Of a DNA stretch of 64,000 nucleotides, positions 37,801-48,600 are shown piece after piece; position 1 is the stretch's first letter; each line of letters starts with the position of its first letter. The notes below the pieces were generated by a model. The model saw only the letters and a program-made list of their open reading frames with translations, made no database searches and had not been told where the DNA came from. Origin of the DNA: CAWBFD01 sp963788115 (GTDB taxonomy: Bacteria > Actinomycetota > Thermoleophilia > Solirubrobacterales > 70-9); the NCBI GenBank assembly GCA_963788115.1, contig CAWBFD010000003.1, positions 310,001 to 374,000 of the forward strand, in the 5' to 3' direction. The position numbers and the translations under genes were made by a program.

Positions 37801-40800
37801 GAGGCCATGGCATTTGCCACTGTCGGAAGTGCGATCCAGGTCTCGCCGTCGAACGAGTACTCGCCCGTGTAGTTCGTCCCGGACTTCGTCAGGCGCAGCC
37901 AGTAGTCGGTGGTCCCCACCGGGACGTCGACCTGCGGCTGCGGGTTCTGGATCGCGCCGCCCACCTCGGAGCGCAGCTCGATCCGGTTGATCCGGGTCGA
38001 GCCGGCGTCGGAGATCGGGTCCAGCTTGACGTAGTTGTCACCGTCCTGGTAGGCCATCAGCCCGCCCTGGCCGTAGCCGCCGTTGATCGTGCCGGACAGC
38101 TTGGTCTCGATGGTCCAGTCGTCGTCGGCATGGCTCGCGTCCTGGAAGATGAAGTTGTTGGGCGGCGGGACCGTGTCGCCGGTGTAGATGTCACCGGGCT
38201 CCGTGGTGATCGTCAGCTGGCCGTCGGCGACCTCGTATGCGTTGGAGTTGCCACGGACGATCGCGTCCCAGCGGTTCGTGTCCAGGCTCGAGCCGTCGAA
38301 CCCGTCGCTGAACCCGCCCCCACCGCCGCCGCCGGTGGAGTCCGGGTTGAACCGGATCCAGTCGAAGTGCGCCACCGGGAAGCTCGGCGCTTGGTCGGAC
38401 AGCGCCACCGGCCCGATCTGTGGGTTGTTGAACGTTGCCAGCGAGCCCGGGCGGCCGACGGCATCGAAGTCCACACCGTCGAACGAGTAGAAGGCGGTCA
38501 GCTGCTGCCCGTCGGAGACGATCCGCACCCAGTACGTGAGCGGCGTTTCGGGCGGGAGGCCGCCGAGCTTGTCCGCCGCCTCGTTGCGCGGGTTGCCGTT
38601 GGACTCGTAGATGAACTCGATGTCGCGCGCGCCGCCCGCGGAGATCATGTGGACCGAGGCCCAGTTGTCGTCGTCCGCATAGACGCGCAGGCCCGCCTGG
38701 TGATAGTTCTCGGTGAGCGGGTCGGTGGTGATCTTCGCGGTCACCTCGACGGCGCCGGCGGGAAGCGGCTCGACCACGATGTTCCGAGCGCTCGTGCCCG
38801 GCCCGTAGATCGAGCCGTTGTCGATCGGGAAGTGCAGCTCGCCACCGGAGACGGTGGGCGGGCGCGTCGAGTCAGGCCGGATCACCGTCCAGCGGTTGGT
38901 GTCCAGCGCGTCGCCGTCGAACTCGTCCGAGCGCACCGGCCCGGTCGGGCATTGCTCGCCGGAGGTGACGCGCACCTGGACGGTGTCGGTCGCCTCGCCT
39001 CCGTCCGGATCGCTCACGGTCACGGTTGCGTTGTAGGTGCCCGGCTGCTCGTACGTGTAGATCGGGTCCTCCTCGGTGGAGGTGTCGTCGCTGGTCCCGG
39101 CGACGCCGAAGTCCCACGCATACGTCAGGTTCCCGCCCTCGGGGTCGGTCGCCTCAGCCTCGAACTGGACGTCGAGCGGAGCGACGCCCGTGGTCGGATC
39201 GGCGCTCGCCTCGACCTCAGGAGCCGCCGTGACCGCGGCGCCCTTGCCGCGGAACTGGATCCAGTTGAGGTTCATCAGGCCGCCCTGGTCGGTCGGGTGG
39301 CGGAAGACGAAGAACAGCTCGTGCGTGCCTCCCGGCGGCGGGTTCGGCAGCGCCAGGTCGACGTTCTTGTAGAGCTGCCACCCACCCGTGGGGGTGATGA
39401 ACTCCGTGGTCGCCACGACCGGGCCGTCGGGAGCGTCGAGGCGGACCTCGATCGTCCCCCCGGCGCCCGCGGAGGCAACCCGGAACCGGAGCGAGGTGAT
39501 GTCCTTGAGGTTCATCGGGAAGTAGGAGACGTAGTCGCCGTTCTCGATGAAGCCGATGTTCAGGCCGCCGCCCTCGGTGTCGCCGGTGGTCTCGGTCATG
39601 ACCCCGGGGTCGCCGCCGCCGACCGCGCCGGGAGCGCGTCCGGTGGTGGTGAAGAACTCGGCCTGCTTGCGCTTGCGCGGCAGGATCGCCTCGTCGCGGC
39701 CCGTGAGCGAGACCGCCCCGCCGGGCTGCGCCTCGTCCGTGTAGACGGCCTCGAGCACGGTGAAGGTGTTCGCAGACTCCCCGTGGCCGCCGGCGTTGAG
39801 CGTCTCGATCGTTCCCGAGCATCCGGTCTGCTCGGAGAGCTCGTGCGCGTGCTCGTCGTGGCCGAGCGAGACGTTCAGGGTGACGTCGTCGCAGGAAATC
39901 GAGCCGTCCTCGGTGGTGCCGTCCTCGGCATCGGTGACCGTGATCTCGTACGGCACCTCGTCGCCGAACTCGGCGAACTGGCCGTTCTCCGGGATGTCGA
40001 TCGTCACCACGGGCTCGGTGTTGCCGACGACGATCTGGACGTTGTCGACGCCCGTCTGGTCGGCCTCGTCGGTCACCCGCAGGGTGGCCGTGTACGTGCC
40101 GGGCGCCGTGTACGTGTGCGTCGGGTTGGGATCGGTGGAAGTCGGCGAGCCGTCACCGAAGTCCCACTCGTAGGTGAGCGGGGTGCCGTCCGGATCGACC
40201 GAGCCCTCGCTGGAGAACGAGACCTGCAGCGGCGGCTGGCCGCTGGTGGGCGTGGCCGCCGCATGCGCGATCGGCCGCCTGCCGCCACCGACGTAGTCGA
40301 TGCGATAGACGCCCGAGTCGGCGTTGTTGCCGCCGAAGCCGGAGCCCCAATCGATCACGTACAGCGAGCCGTCGGGCCCGAAGTCGAGGTCCATCGGCCG
40401 TTGCCAGAACTCGGTCGTGCCGAGCGGGAACTGCCTGACGTCGGTGGCGTTGCCCTGGCCGTCGAGCGTGGCGTGCTTGATCCAGCCGTTGTTCCATTCG
40501 GCGATGAACCACTCGTCGTCGTAGTACTCGGGGAACTTCGTGCCGGACGGGTTGTCCGGGTCGTAGTGGTAGCGCGGGCCGGCCATCGGGGCGCCGCCGT
40601 TGCCGAGGCCCGGGAACCTGGTGTCGAGGTCGGAATAGCCCATCCACATCGTCGCGGGCCGCGCCGCAGGCAGGTTGGTGAGCCCGGTGTTGTTGGGCGA
40701 GGTGTTGACCGGGTTCGCGCAGTTGAACGGCAGGCCGGACGTCCCGGTCGCGAAGTCGTAGTCGATGTAGGCGACGTTCTGGCGAATGCAGTAGGGCCAG

Positions 40801-42833
40801 CCGTAGTTGCCCGCGCTGGTGATCGCGTTGTACTCGACGCTGCCCTGCGGGCCGCGGGACGGGTTGCCGGAGCCGGCGTCGGGGCCGTAGTCGGCCATCA
40901 GGACCCAGCCGGTCTCCGGGTCGACGGTGAACCGGAACGGGTTGCGGAAGCCCATGCTGAAGACCTCGGGCCGGGTCAGCGCCGTGCCCGGGGCGAAGAG
41001 GTTGCCGGTGGGGATCGTGTAGGTCGAGCCGACGCCCGGCGGGCCGGTGGGCTCGTCCATCGGCAGGATCCGCAGGATCTTGCCGTTGAGGTCGTTCGTG
41101 TTCGCCGAGGTGCGCTGCGCGTCCCAGGCCTCGCGCCCGGGCCGCTCGTCGATCGGGGTGAAGCCGTCGGAGGCGAACGGGTTGGTGTTGTCGCCCGTGG
41201 AGACGTAGAGGCTGCCGTCGGGCCCGAAATACAGCGAGCCGGCGGAGTGGCAGCACTCGGCCCGCTGATGCTGCCAGGTGAGGATGACCTCCTCGGATTG
41301 CATGTCGAGCGTGTCGCCCACGACCTGGAAGCGCGACACGACCTGCTGATTGGAGGAGTCGGGCAGCGCCGAGTAGGCGAGATAGACCCACCCGCTGGTC
41401 TCGAAGTCCGGGGCGAGCTGGAGGCCCATCAGGCCGTTCTCCTGGCTGGTGGTCACCGGGATGTTGCCCGCTACGACCGTCTGCTCGGTCTCGGGCTTCC
41501 AGATGTTCACCTCGCCGTTGCGCTCGATGTAGAAGACGCGACCGTCCTCGGCGACGTCGAGCTCGAACGGGTTCTCGGTGTCGTCGTCGATCGTGACCTT
41601 CTCGAAGTCGCTGGGGGCCGGCGTCGACTGGCGCGGCTCGCCGCAATCGGCGGGCGCGTCGCCCGCCGCGGTCCGGATGCCGCCGAGGATGTGCTGCAGG
41701 AACAGCGGCTCGGAGAACGAGGCCTGCGTGTGGCCGCCGCCCGTGTACCAGACGCGGCCGCCGTCGAACTCGGAGCACCAGGCGATCGGGTGGTCGTCGT
41801 CGACGGCGTTGCCGTCGTCCTCGCCGTACGTCGACTCGTCGAGCGTCGCGAGGACCTTGACGCCGCTGTCACGCGGGCTGTAGTCGGTCCCGCCGCCGCC
41901 GACCCCGGGGTTGACGGGCGATTGGTAGTTGTACCACTCGTCGGTGCGCGTCCAGCGAGCCGGGAGGCCCTGGGTCGACGGCTCGTCGCGGATCCTCGAT
42001 GTCGATCGTGGCCGTTGGGGTGCCGACCGGGTGGTTGCGGAAGTAGCCGCCGAGCATCTCGCCGTACCACGGCCACGTGTACTCGGTGTCGGCCGCGGCG
42101 TGGATGCCCACGTAGCCGCCGCCCGCCTGGATGTAGCGCTCGAACGCCCCCTGCTGGTCGTCGGTGAGCACGTCTCCGGTCGTCGAGAGCCAGATCACCG
42201 CGTCGTACTGGGCGAGGTTGGCGTCGTTGAACTGGGTCGAGTCCTCGGTGGCATCGACGTTGAAGTCGTTGTCCGCGCCGAGCTGCTCGATCGCAGCGAT
42301 CCCGTTCGGGATCGAGTCGTGGCGGAAACCGGCCGTCTCCGAGAACACGAGGACGTTCTCCAGCTGGTCTCCGGGAGAGCCCACCTGTGACCGAGCCCGT
42401 CATGTCCGGATGGATCTTGCAGAAGAACGTGTAGAGCCCGGCCGTGTCGAACTGGCGCTCGATCGCGGCGCCGCCGGGCGCGCGGGTCTCGTCGATGGGC
42501 GGACTCCAGTTGGTGCTGACCGACGTGAGCGTGTGGGTGGTCAGCGCCTCGTCGAACTCCCAGCGCACGGTGTCGCCGGGGTCGATCGTGACGCTCGAGG
42601 GCTGCCACTGCTGCGGCGGGGCTGTCGACGGCGTCGATTGTCACCGTCTGCTGGGCGAGGGCCGTGTCCGCTCCGAGCACGGACGCACAGAGCACGGCTG
42701 CGAGTGCCCCCCACCGGACGGCACGGCGGCTTGTCGCCAGGGAGCGTCCGGGTGACTCTGAGCGCCCCTCCTCAGCGCCCTGGCCCGGCCTGCTCTCCTC
42801 TGCTTCGCTCCTCCGCCGCACCACAGCGCTCAT
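34810..42833 (-). CDS. Giant secreted cupredoxin + ThuA + sugar dehydrogenase + CBM6 + second ThuA protein (frame broken)
   Basis: About 2,670 residues with bridged frames. Order: signal peptide ending TALAQQ; cupredoxin (TTHTLTSV, FFCKIHPDMTG); ThuA (42370-41680); dehydrogenase propeller (41620-40300) with CCHSAGSLYFGPDGS and MGFRNPFRFTVDP; PKD; module with LGHDEHAH and GCSG; CBM6 (39700-39240, ENGDYVSYFP...MNLNWIQF); PKD; three GH43-C2/DUF1349-like domains (38940-37080); PKD; a second ThuA (36780-35420) with a lectin domain nested inside; PKD; two-Cys CARDB module. Frame changes lie near 42615, 42385, 41990, 37590, 37380, 37322, 37185 and 35238. It combines a copper domain and a sugar dehydrogenase in one chain. 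Confidence 0.8.
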
Positions 42834-42901
42834 CCATGCTCGCTTTCTCCCCCCTCTGAGCCTCGCCTTAACTGTGTGCTGAGTGTGTTCTGAGCGCGCC
42901 T

Positions 42902-42930
42902 AAGCTACTGTGGCCGGCGTCCGATGTCAA
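42902..42930 (-). promoter_or_regulatory. Promoter of the 42833 giant gene
   Basis: TTGACA (42925-42930), 17 bp, TAGCTT (42902-42907), minus strand, identical in boxes and spacing to the promoters at 15413 and 16981. Confidence 0.8.
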
Positions 42931-42934
42931 GCAG

Positions 42935-42958
42935 CTTTGGTGGCGCTCACGGCAAAAG
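42935..42958. promoter_or_regulatory. CTTTGG-N11-GCAAAAG operator candidate
   Basis: The half-site GCAAAAG (42952-42958) is perfect; the other (42935-42940) is one base short. The 11-bp centre is kept. The distal half overlaps the last codons of the MMPL gene. Confidence 0.6.
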
Positions 42959-45163
42959 CTTCCGCAATGTGAAACCTGGCCCTCCGGGTCGCTCCCACGG
43001 CCACCAGTTGCGCTCGCCGAGCAGCACCGCGAGCGAGGGCACGAGCAGCGCCCGGACTCCGAACGTGTCGGCCAGGAGCCCGAGGGCGACCACGAACCCG
43101 ACCTGGAACAGCGCCTCGAGCGGCAGCGCCATCAGCGTGCTGAAGGTGGCGGCGAGCACGAGGCCGGCGCTGGTGATCACTCCCCCGGTGCGCTCGAGCG
43201 CCGCGGTCGCCGCTGCTGCCGTTCCCGCTGATGGGTCCCGGCGCCGCTCCTCCCGGATCCGAGCGAGCAGGAACACGTTGTAGTCGACGCCGAGCGCGAC
43301 GAGGAAGATGAACGCGAACAGCGTCAGGCTGGGGTCGCTCGCCGGCTGGTCCAGAAGGTGGGTGAAGATCAGCGAGCTCGCGCCGAGCGCGAAGGCGAAC
43401 GAGAGCACCACGGTGGCGATCACATAGAGCGGCATGATCACCGCCCGGAGGAGGACCGCGAGGATGACGAGGATCAGGATCAGGGTGAGCGGGACGATCA
43501 GGCGCGTGTCGCGGACCAGCGCCTGCCTGGTGTCGTAGGCCTCGGCGACCTCCCCTCCGATCAGGGCGAGGCCTCCCCCAGCCGCTCGCCGGGCCGTCTC
43601 GCGCAGCTCGGGCACCGCGTCGGTCGCCTCATCGGAGAACGGATCGATCCCGAGATAGGCGTCGGCCAGGGCCAGCTCCGAGGTGACCGCCCCCGGTGGC
43701 CCGCTCGGCCCGGGCGGCTCCACCGACCTCGCCGTGAGATACGCCTCCTCCACGGGCGTCTCGGCGCCTCCCGTGAGGGCGGCCAGCACGTCCTCCGCGG
43801 CGTCGAAGTCCGTGACCAGCCGCAGCGGGGCCACCCGGCCGGGGGCGAAGTGCTCCGCGATCACCTCCTGCCCGGCGACCGAGTCGGGGGCGTCCCGAAA
43901 CTGCTCGGAGAAGTCGAGGCTCTCGCGGCCGCCCAATCCGCCGAGCGCCCCGGCCACCAGCGTCGCGGTGACCGCGGCCGCCGTGAGCGCGGGGCGCCGC
44001 CGAACCCGACCGGCGATCCGCCGCCACAGCCCGCTGGTGGTGACGGAGCCACGCGTGACCTCGGGCACGGCTGGCCAGAAGGCTCGCCGCCCCAGCGCGG
44101 CGAGGATCGCCGGCAGCAGCGTCAGCCCGGCGACGACCATGATCGCCACGCCCAGCGCAAGGATCGGCCCCATCTCGCGGGTGGCGTTGAAGTCCGCCAG
44201 GGCGAGCACCAGCATCGCCACGATCACGATCGCCCCTGCCGAGAGGATGGCCGGGCCGGTGCGCTCGGCGGCGCGGGACATCGCCTGGCCGACGTCCGCC
44301 GTTCGCCGCAACTCGTCGCGGAACCGCGCCACGATCAGCAGGCAATAGTCCGTGCCCACGCCGAACATGAGCACGATCAGGATCGCGGTGGTCTGCCCGC
44401 TCACCTCGGTCAGGCCCACGGCCACGATCCCGTAGGTGGCGCCGGCGGCGACGAGGTAGGCGAGGGCGACCACCACCAGGGGGACGAGGGCGACCAGCGG
44501 GGACCGATAGATCGCCAGCAGCAACACCAGGAGCACGGCGACGGTGACCGCGAGCAGGGTCTCGTCGATGCCCTGGACCGCCTCGCTTCGGTCCGCCTCG
44601 AACCCCGCCTCGCCGGTTACGTACGCCGCGAGGCCGCCCCGGTCGCCCTCGGGCGGCGGCGCCACCATGCGGATTGCGTCGACCGCCTGCTCGGCGACGG
44701 GCGTCGACTCGTCGGTCATCAGCACCGACGTCAGCGCCAGGGTTCCGTCATCCGCGAGCAGCAGGGAGGGCCCGGGGCTGAGGTCGCGCGGATCGGTCTC
44801 CCCACAGGCCAGCGCGTAGGGCGTGCCGATCAGTGTCAGGCTCGGGATCTGAGCCGAGCTGCAGAGCTCGAGCGCGTCCGCCTCGATCCGGCGCCGGTCC
44901 GCGCCGGTCAGCCCGCCCTCCCGGAAATAGGCGATCACCGCCGCCATCTCGCTGCCGCGCTCGAACTGCGCGTCGACGATGCGTTCCACCTCGGCGGACT
45001 CCGAGCCCCGGACGAGGAAGGTGTCGCTCTCGTCGGCCGCCTCCTCCTCGAGCTCGGGGAGGAGCGGCACCATCGCCAGCGCCACCGCGACCCAGGCCCC
45101 GACCACGACCCACCTCGAGCGAGGGCCGGAGGCGATGGCGGAAAGCCTGGCGAGCGTTGGCAT
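42947..45163 (-). CDS. MMPL/RND-family membrane transporter
   Basis: A 738-residue protein of two repeated halves, each with a large extracytoplasmic loop after the first membrane helix and then five or six helices. Family hallmarks are MFGVGTDYCLLIVARFRDEL in the first half and FLVALGVDYNVFLLARIREE in the second, the GxxxDY segments of MMPL proteins. MMPL proteins use the proton gradient to export lipids or siderophores. It follows the I78-like lipoprotein by 42 bp and, before that, the 54410 giant, so all three may be one transcript. The exported substrate is unknown. Confidence 0.92.
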   Translation of the reverse strand: MPTLARLSAIASGPRSRWVVVGAWVAVALAMVPLLPELEEEAADESDTFLVRGSESAEVERIVDAQFERGSEMAAVIAYFREGGLTGADRRRIEADALELCSSAQIPSLTLIGTPYALACGETDPRDLSPGPSLLLADDGTLALTSVLMTDESTPVAEQAVDAIRMVAPPPEGDRGGLAAYVTGEAGFEADRSEAVQGIDETLLAVTVAVLLVLLLAIYRSPLVALVPLVVVALAYLVAAGATYGIVAVGLTEVSGQTTAILIVLMFGVGTDYCLLIVARFRDELRRTADVGQAMSRAAERTGPAILSAGAIVIVAMLVLALADFNATREMGPILALGVAIMVVAGLTLLPAILAALGRRAFWPAVPEVTRGSVTTSGLWRRIAGRVRRRPALTAAAVTATLVAGALGGLGGRESLDFSEQFRDAPDSVAGQEVIAEHFAPGRVAPLRLVTDFDAAEDVLAALTGGAETPVEEAYLTARSVEPPGPSGPPGAVTSELALADAYLGIDPFSDEATDAVPELRETARRAAGGGLALIGGEVAEAYDTRQALVRDTRLIVPLTLILILVILAVLLRAVIMPLYVIATVVLSFAFALGASSLIFTHLLDQPASDPSLTLFAFIFLVALGVDYNVFLLARIREERRRDPSAGTAAAATAALERTGGVITSAGLVLAATFSTLMALPLEALFQVGFVVALGLLADTFGVRALLVPSLAVLLGERNWWPWERPGGPGFTLRKLLP

Positions 45164-45205
45164 CGAAGGCCGGCTGGAGGGAGCGGGGCTCAGTGGCCCG
45201 GCAGG

Positions 45206-45598
45206 CTAGATCCCTCCGCCCACGCCCTCGATCTGGGTGACGCGGTTCTCCTCGGTGTAGACGTAGACCCGGCTCGGGTCGATGTCGATCGGGACCGGAA
45301 GGCCCTCGCCGTCGCGGAGCGAGACGACGATGTTGCAGTCGTGCTCGGCGGCCGTGGCGCGCGCCTCGGAGAGCATCATCCCGATCAGCTCGGCCGTGTC
45401 GAAGGCGTTCTCGGCCGGCTCCCACTGCCGCACGCCCTCAACCCGCTCGCCGGTCGGGACCATCGGGCAGTAGATCGCGGTCAGGTCGACGCCCTGGGGC
45501 TCCTCGTCGTCGCCACCGCATCCGGCGATGGCCGCGAGCGCGATCCCACCCGCGGCCGCCAGCGCAAGGACCGGCCTGACGATCCTGCCTCCGCCCAT
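45206..45598 (-). CDS. Small lipoprotein with I78-like inhibitor domain
   Basis: A 130-residue protein. Its signal peptide ends in the lipobox IAGC, with Cys27 the predicted lipidated residue. The C-terminal 65 residues (AELIGMMLSEARATAAEHDCNIV..., DGEGLPVPIDIDPSRVYVYTEENRVTQIEG) resemble the peptidase inhibitor I78/potato-inhibitor-like fold, where a strand carrying small and charged residues follows an amphipathic helix. The match is from memory of the pattern and moderate. Two further cysteines (YCPM, HDCN) could pair. It starts 12 bp after the 45611 giant gene. Confidence 0.65.
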   Translation of the reverse strand: MGGGRIVRPVLALAAAGGIALAAIAGCGGDDEEPQGVDLTAIYCPMVPTGERVEGVRQWEPAENAFDTAELIGMMLSEARATAAEHDCNIVVSLRDGEGLPVPIDIDPSRVYVYTEENRVTQIEGVGGGI

Positions 45599-45610
45599 CT
45601 ACGTCCGAGC

Positions 45611-48600
45611 CTAGCGCTTCACCTTCACCGTCGCCTGGGACCGCTCCATCGGCAGCCCGGGCGAGGTCGCGATGAAGGTCACGTCGACCCGCTTTCCGCG
45701 CGCGCTCCGCTTCGGCTTCAGCTTGAACGCGGGCGCCATCCTCGCCCCCGGGGCGAGGCCGCCCCTGGTCGTGCACGCCTTGCCGACCAGCCTGAGCTTC
45801 GACGCCGGCGCGCTGGCGCAGACCCGGACGTTGGCGGCGGGGCCGTCGCCGGCGTTGAGGAGTGTGGCGGTGAACCTGGCGAGCTTGCCCACCTTGACCG
45901 TCTCGCGCCTCGGGCTGACGGAGAGGCGCAGGTCGGGTTCGCCGACGGGCTCCTCCTCGATCGAGAACGAGACCGACCTGGTCTGCTCGATGTTGCCTGC
46001 GACGTCGGTGGACCGGTACTCGATCGTGTGCGGGCCTGAGTCGGAGACCGTCGGCGGCGTCGCCTGGCTGTAGGGCTGGAAGGCGCCGCCGTCCACGCGG
46101 TACTCGGTCCCGGCCACGCCCGAGGTCGGGTCCGCGGCGAAGAACGTGGCGGTCACGGGAGCGTCGTAGCTCGGCGCCGGCGCCGCCCCGTTGAGCTCCG
46201 CGGTGGTCATGGGCGCCGCTTGGTCGATCATGAGCTGCGCCGACTTCGCGTCCTCCTCGTTGCCTGCGTTGTCGGTGGAGAGGTACTCGATCTCGTGCTC
46301 ACCATCGGTGGAGACCTGGAACGGGGCCGAGTAATTCTGGAGGGCGCCGCCGTCCAGCGAGTACTCGGTAGAGGCCACGCCCGTCCCTCCCTCGTTGTCG
46401 GTGGCGGTCAGGGTGGTGGTCACCGGCGAGGTGTACCAGCCGTTCTCACCGTTCGGGCTGGGCGGGGCGAAGGCGTGGGTGGTGGTCGGCGGGGTCAGGT
46501 CCTCCACGGGGCAGTCGTCCGGGGTGATGTGAACCCAGTCATAGCTCGCGGTCGGCTCGCTCACCCCGGCCTGGGTCGACGCGGTGGCGTAGACGCCGAT
46601 CCGCGGGTTGGCGATCCCGGTCAGGTTGGTCCCGGCCGCCCCGATGTTGGTCCAGCTCTCGCCGTCGGCCGAGTACTGAGCCACGACGCTCTGCCCGTCG
46701 GCCGAGGTGAGGCGGAGGAAGAACGTGTTGGGGAAGCCGTCGGGCGGGTTCGAGTTGCCGGGGAAGGTGGCGTTGTTGTTCGTCTCCTTGATCAATTCGA
46801 AGTTGCGGCCGTCCGCGACCGTGCCGCCGTTCCAGACCATTCCGGTCTTGATGTAGTTGGCGTCGTCGCCGTAGACGATGAGGCCGGCGTTCTGGAAGTT
46901 CTGGGTCGGCGCCCAGGTCATCTCAGTGGTGATGCTCCAGGGCTCGGCGCCGCCGCCGGGGAGCGGCTGGACGACGATGTTCGGGAGCCCGGTCTCAGCG
47001 GCGAAGATGTCCATCGGGGCGGAGACGAGATTGAGCGCGCCAGCGGAGACCGACAGGCGCTCGTCGTCGCGGCGGACGACCTCCCACTTCGGGTCGAGCT
47101 CGGTCCCGTCGAACTCGTCCGAGAGGCACTCCTGCCCCCCGTCCTCGATCTCGAAGCTGACCGCCTGGGTCTGCTCGACGTTGCCGGCCTCGTCGGTGGA
47201 GAAGAACTCGACCTCGTGGGAGCCCTCCCCGGTGACCGTGAACTCGGTCAGGAACGGGTCGTCGCCGCCGTCGTTCTCGGACACGACCGGGGCGCCGCCG
47301 TCGACCGAGTAGGAGGTCGTGGCGACCCCGGAGCCGGGGGTGCCCTGGGCCTCGGTGACCTCGAGGTCGCCCTGCATCGAGGGCCAGTGGTAGGAGCAGT
47401 AATAGAGGAAGCTGCCCGGCTCGGTGAAGGTCCGAGAGCCGCCGGTGTCGTCGTCGGCAGCGTCGCCGAGGGCCTCGTCAGCGCCGCAGTCACCGCCGGT
47501 CACCGGGCCCACGGGGGCGGCGGTGTCGAGGCAGATGTCGTGGAAGGCGCCGCCGAAGTCCCACTCGACCGTGTCTCCGGCGCCGATCTCGAGCGCGTCG
47601 GGGTTCCAGGTGAAGCCGTCGGGGGCCACCTCGTGCGTCTGAGGCTCCTGGCCGCCCGCGGGATCGGTGGCCGAGAGGCTGACCTCGACCGGGCCGTCGT
47701 AGGTGGGCTCGGGGTCGGCCCCGTTGAGCTGCGCGGTCGTCATCGGCGGGATGGTGTCGTCGGAGGTGCCCTCGATCTCGAATGAGACCGACTTGGTCGC
47801 CTCGACGTTGCCGGCGAGGTCGGTGGAGCGGTACTCGATCGCGTGCGGGCCCGCGCCCGCGATCATCGGCGGCATGAGGGTGTCGTAGACCTGGAAGGCG
47901 CCGCCGTCGATCCGGTACTCGGTGAAGTCGACGCCGGATGCGTCCTCGCCGGGATCGATGGCGCTGAAGGTGGCGCTCACCGGGCCGTCGTAGGTGGCCA
48001 CCGGCGGGGCGCCGTTGAGCTGCACGGTGGTCTCCGGCGAGGTCTCGTCCTCGTCGGGGCAGTCATCCGGCTCTGTGCGGAAGTAGTCGAACGAGGCCGT
48101 GCTCTCGAAGTTTCCGTCGATGTCGGAGCCGGCATACGGGCCGATGACGACGCCCGGACCCTCGCGCGGGGGAACCACGTCCACCGGCTTGGTTGCGTTG
48201 GTGCCGGTGAGCGGGGTCCAGCTCTCGCCGTCGGCCGAGTAGGCGCCGGTGATGCTGTTGCCCGCTCGGATCATCCGGACGTAGCCGGTGGCCGGGAAGT
48301 CGGCCGACACCGTGTGTGCCATGCCGATGTTCCGGGTGTTGTTCGGCGGGTTGTCGGCGGTGATCTCGAAGTAGCGGTTGCCGTTGTTGGCGTTGCGCGA
48401 GAAGGTCACCTTCACGAAGTTGGTGTCCGACTGCCACAGCATGATCCCGGCCTGCTGCCAGGAGCTCTGGTGGTTGACGGTCACCTTCGCCTCGGCGGTC
48501 CAGTTCGTGCCCTCTGGGAGCTGCTGTGCGACATGGCTGATCGGCCCGGTGCGGGTGCCGTCGATCTCGTCCAGGATCGGCAGGGTGAGCTGCCCGCCGC

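Noticed and set aside
37323..42167. A plus-strand open frame of about 1,600 codons opposite the 42833 giant, and similar long plus-strand frames opposite the other giants
   Set aside because: These are antisense shadows produced by high GC at third positions. The minus-strand frames contain recognisable domains, while the plus-strand translations are low-complexity Arg/Val/Gly/Asp-rich sequence without motifs.
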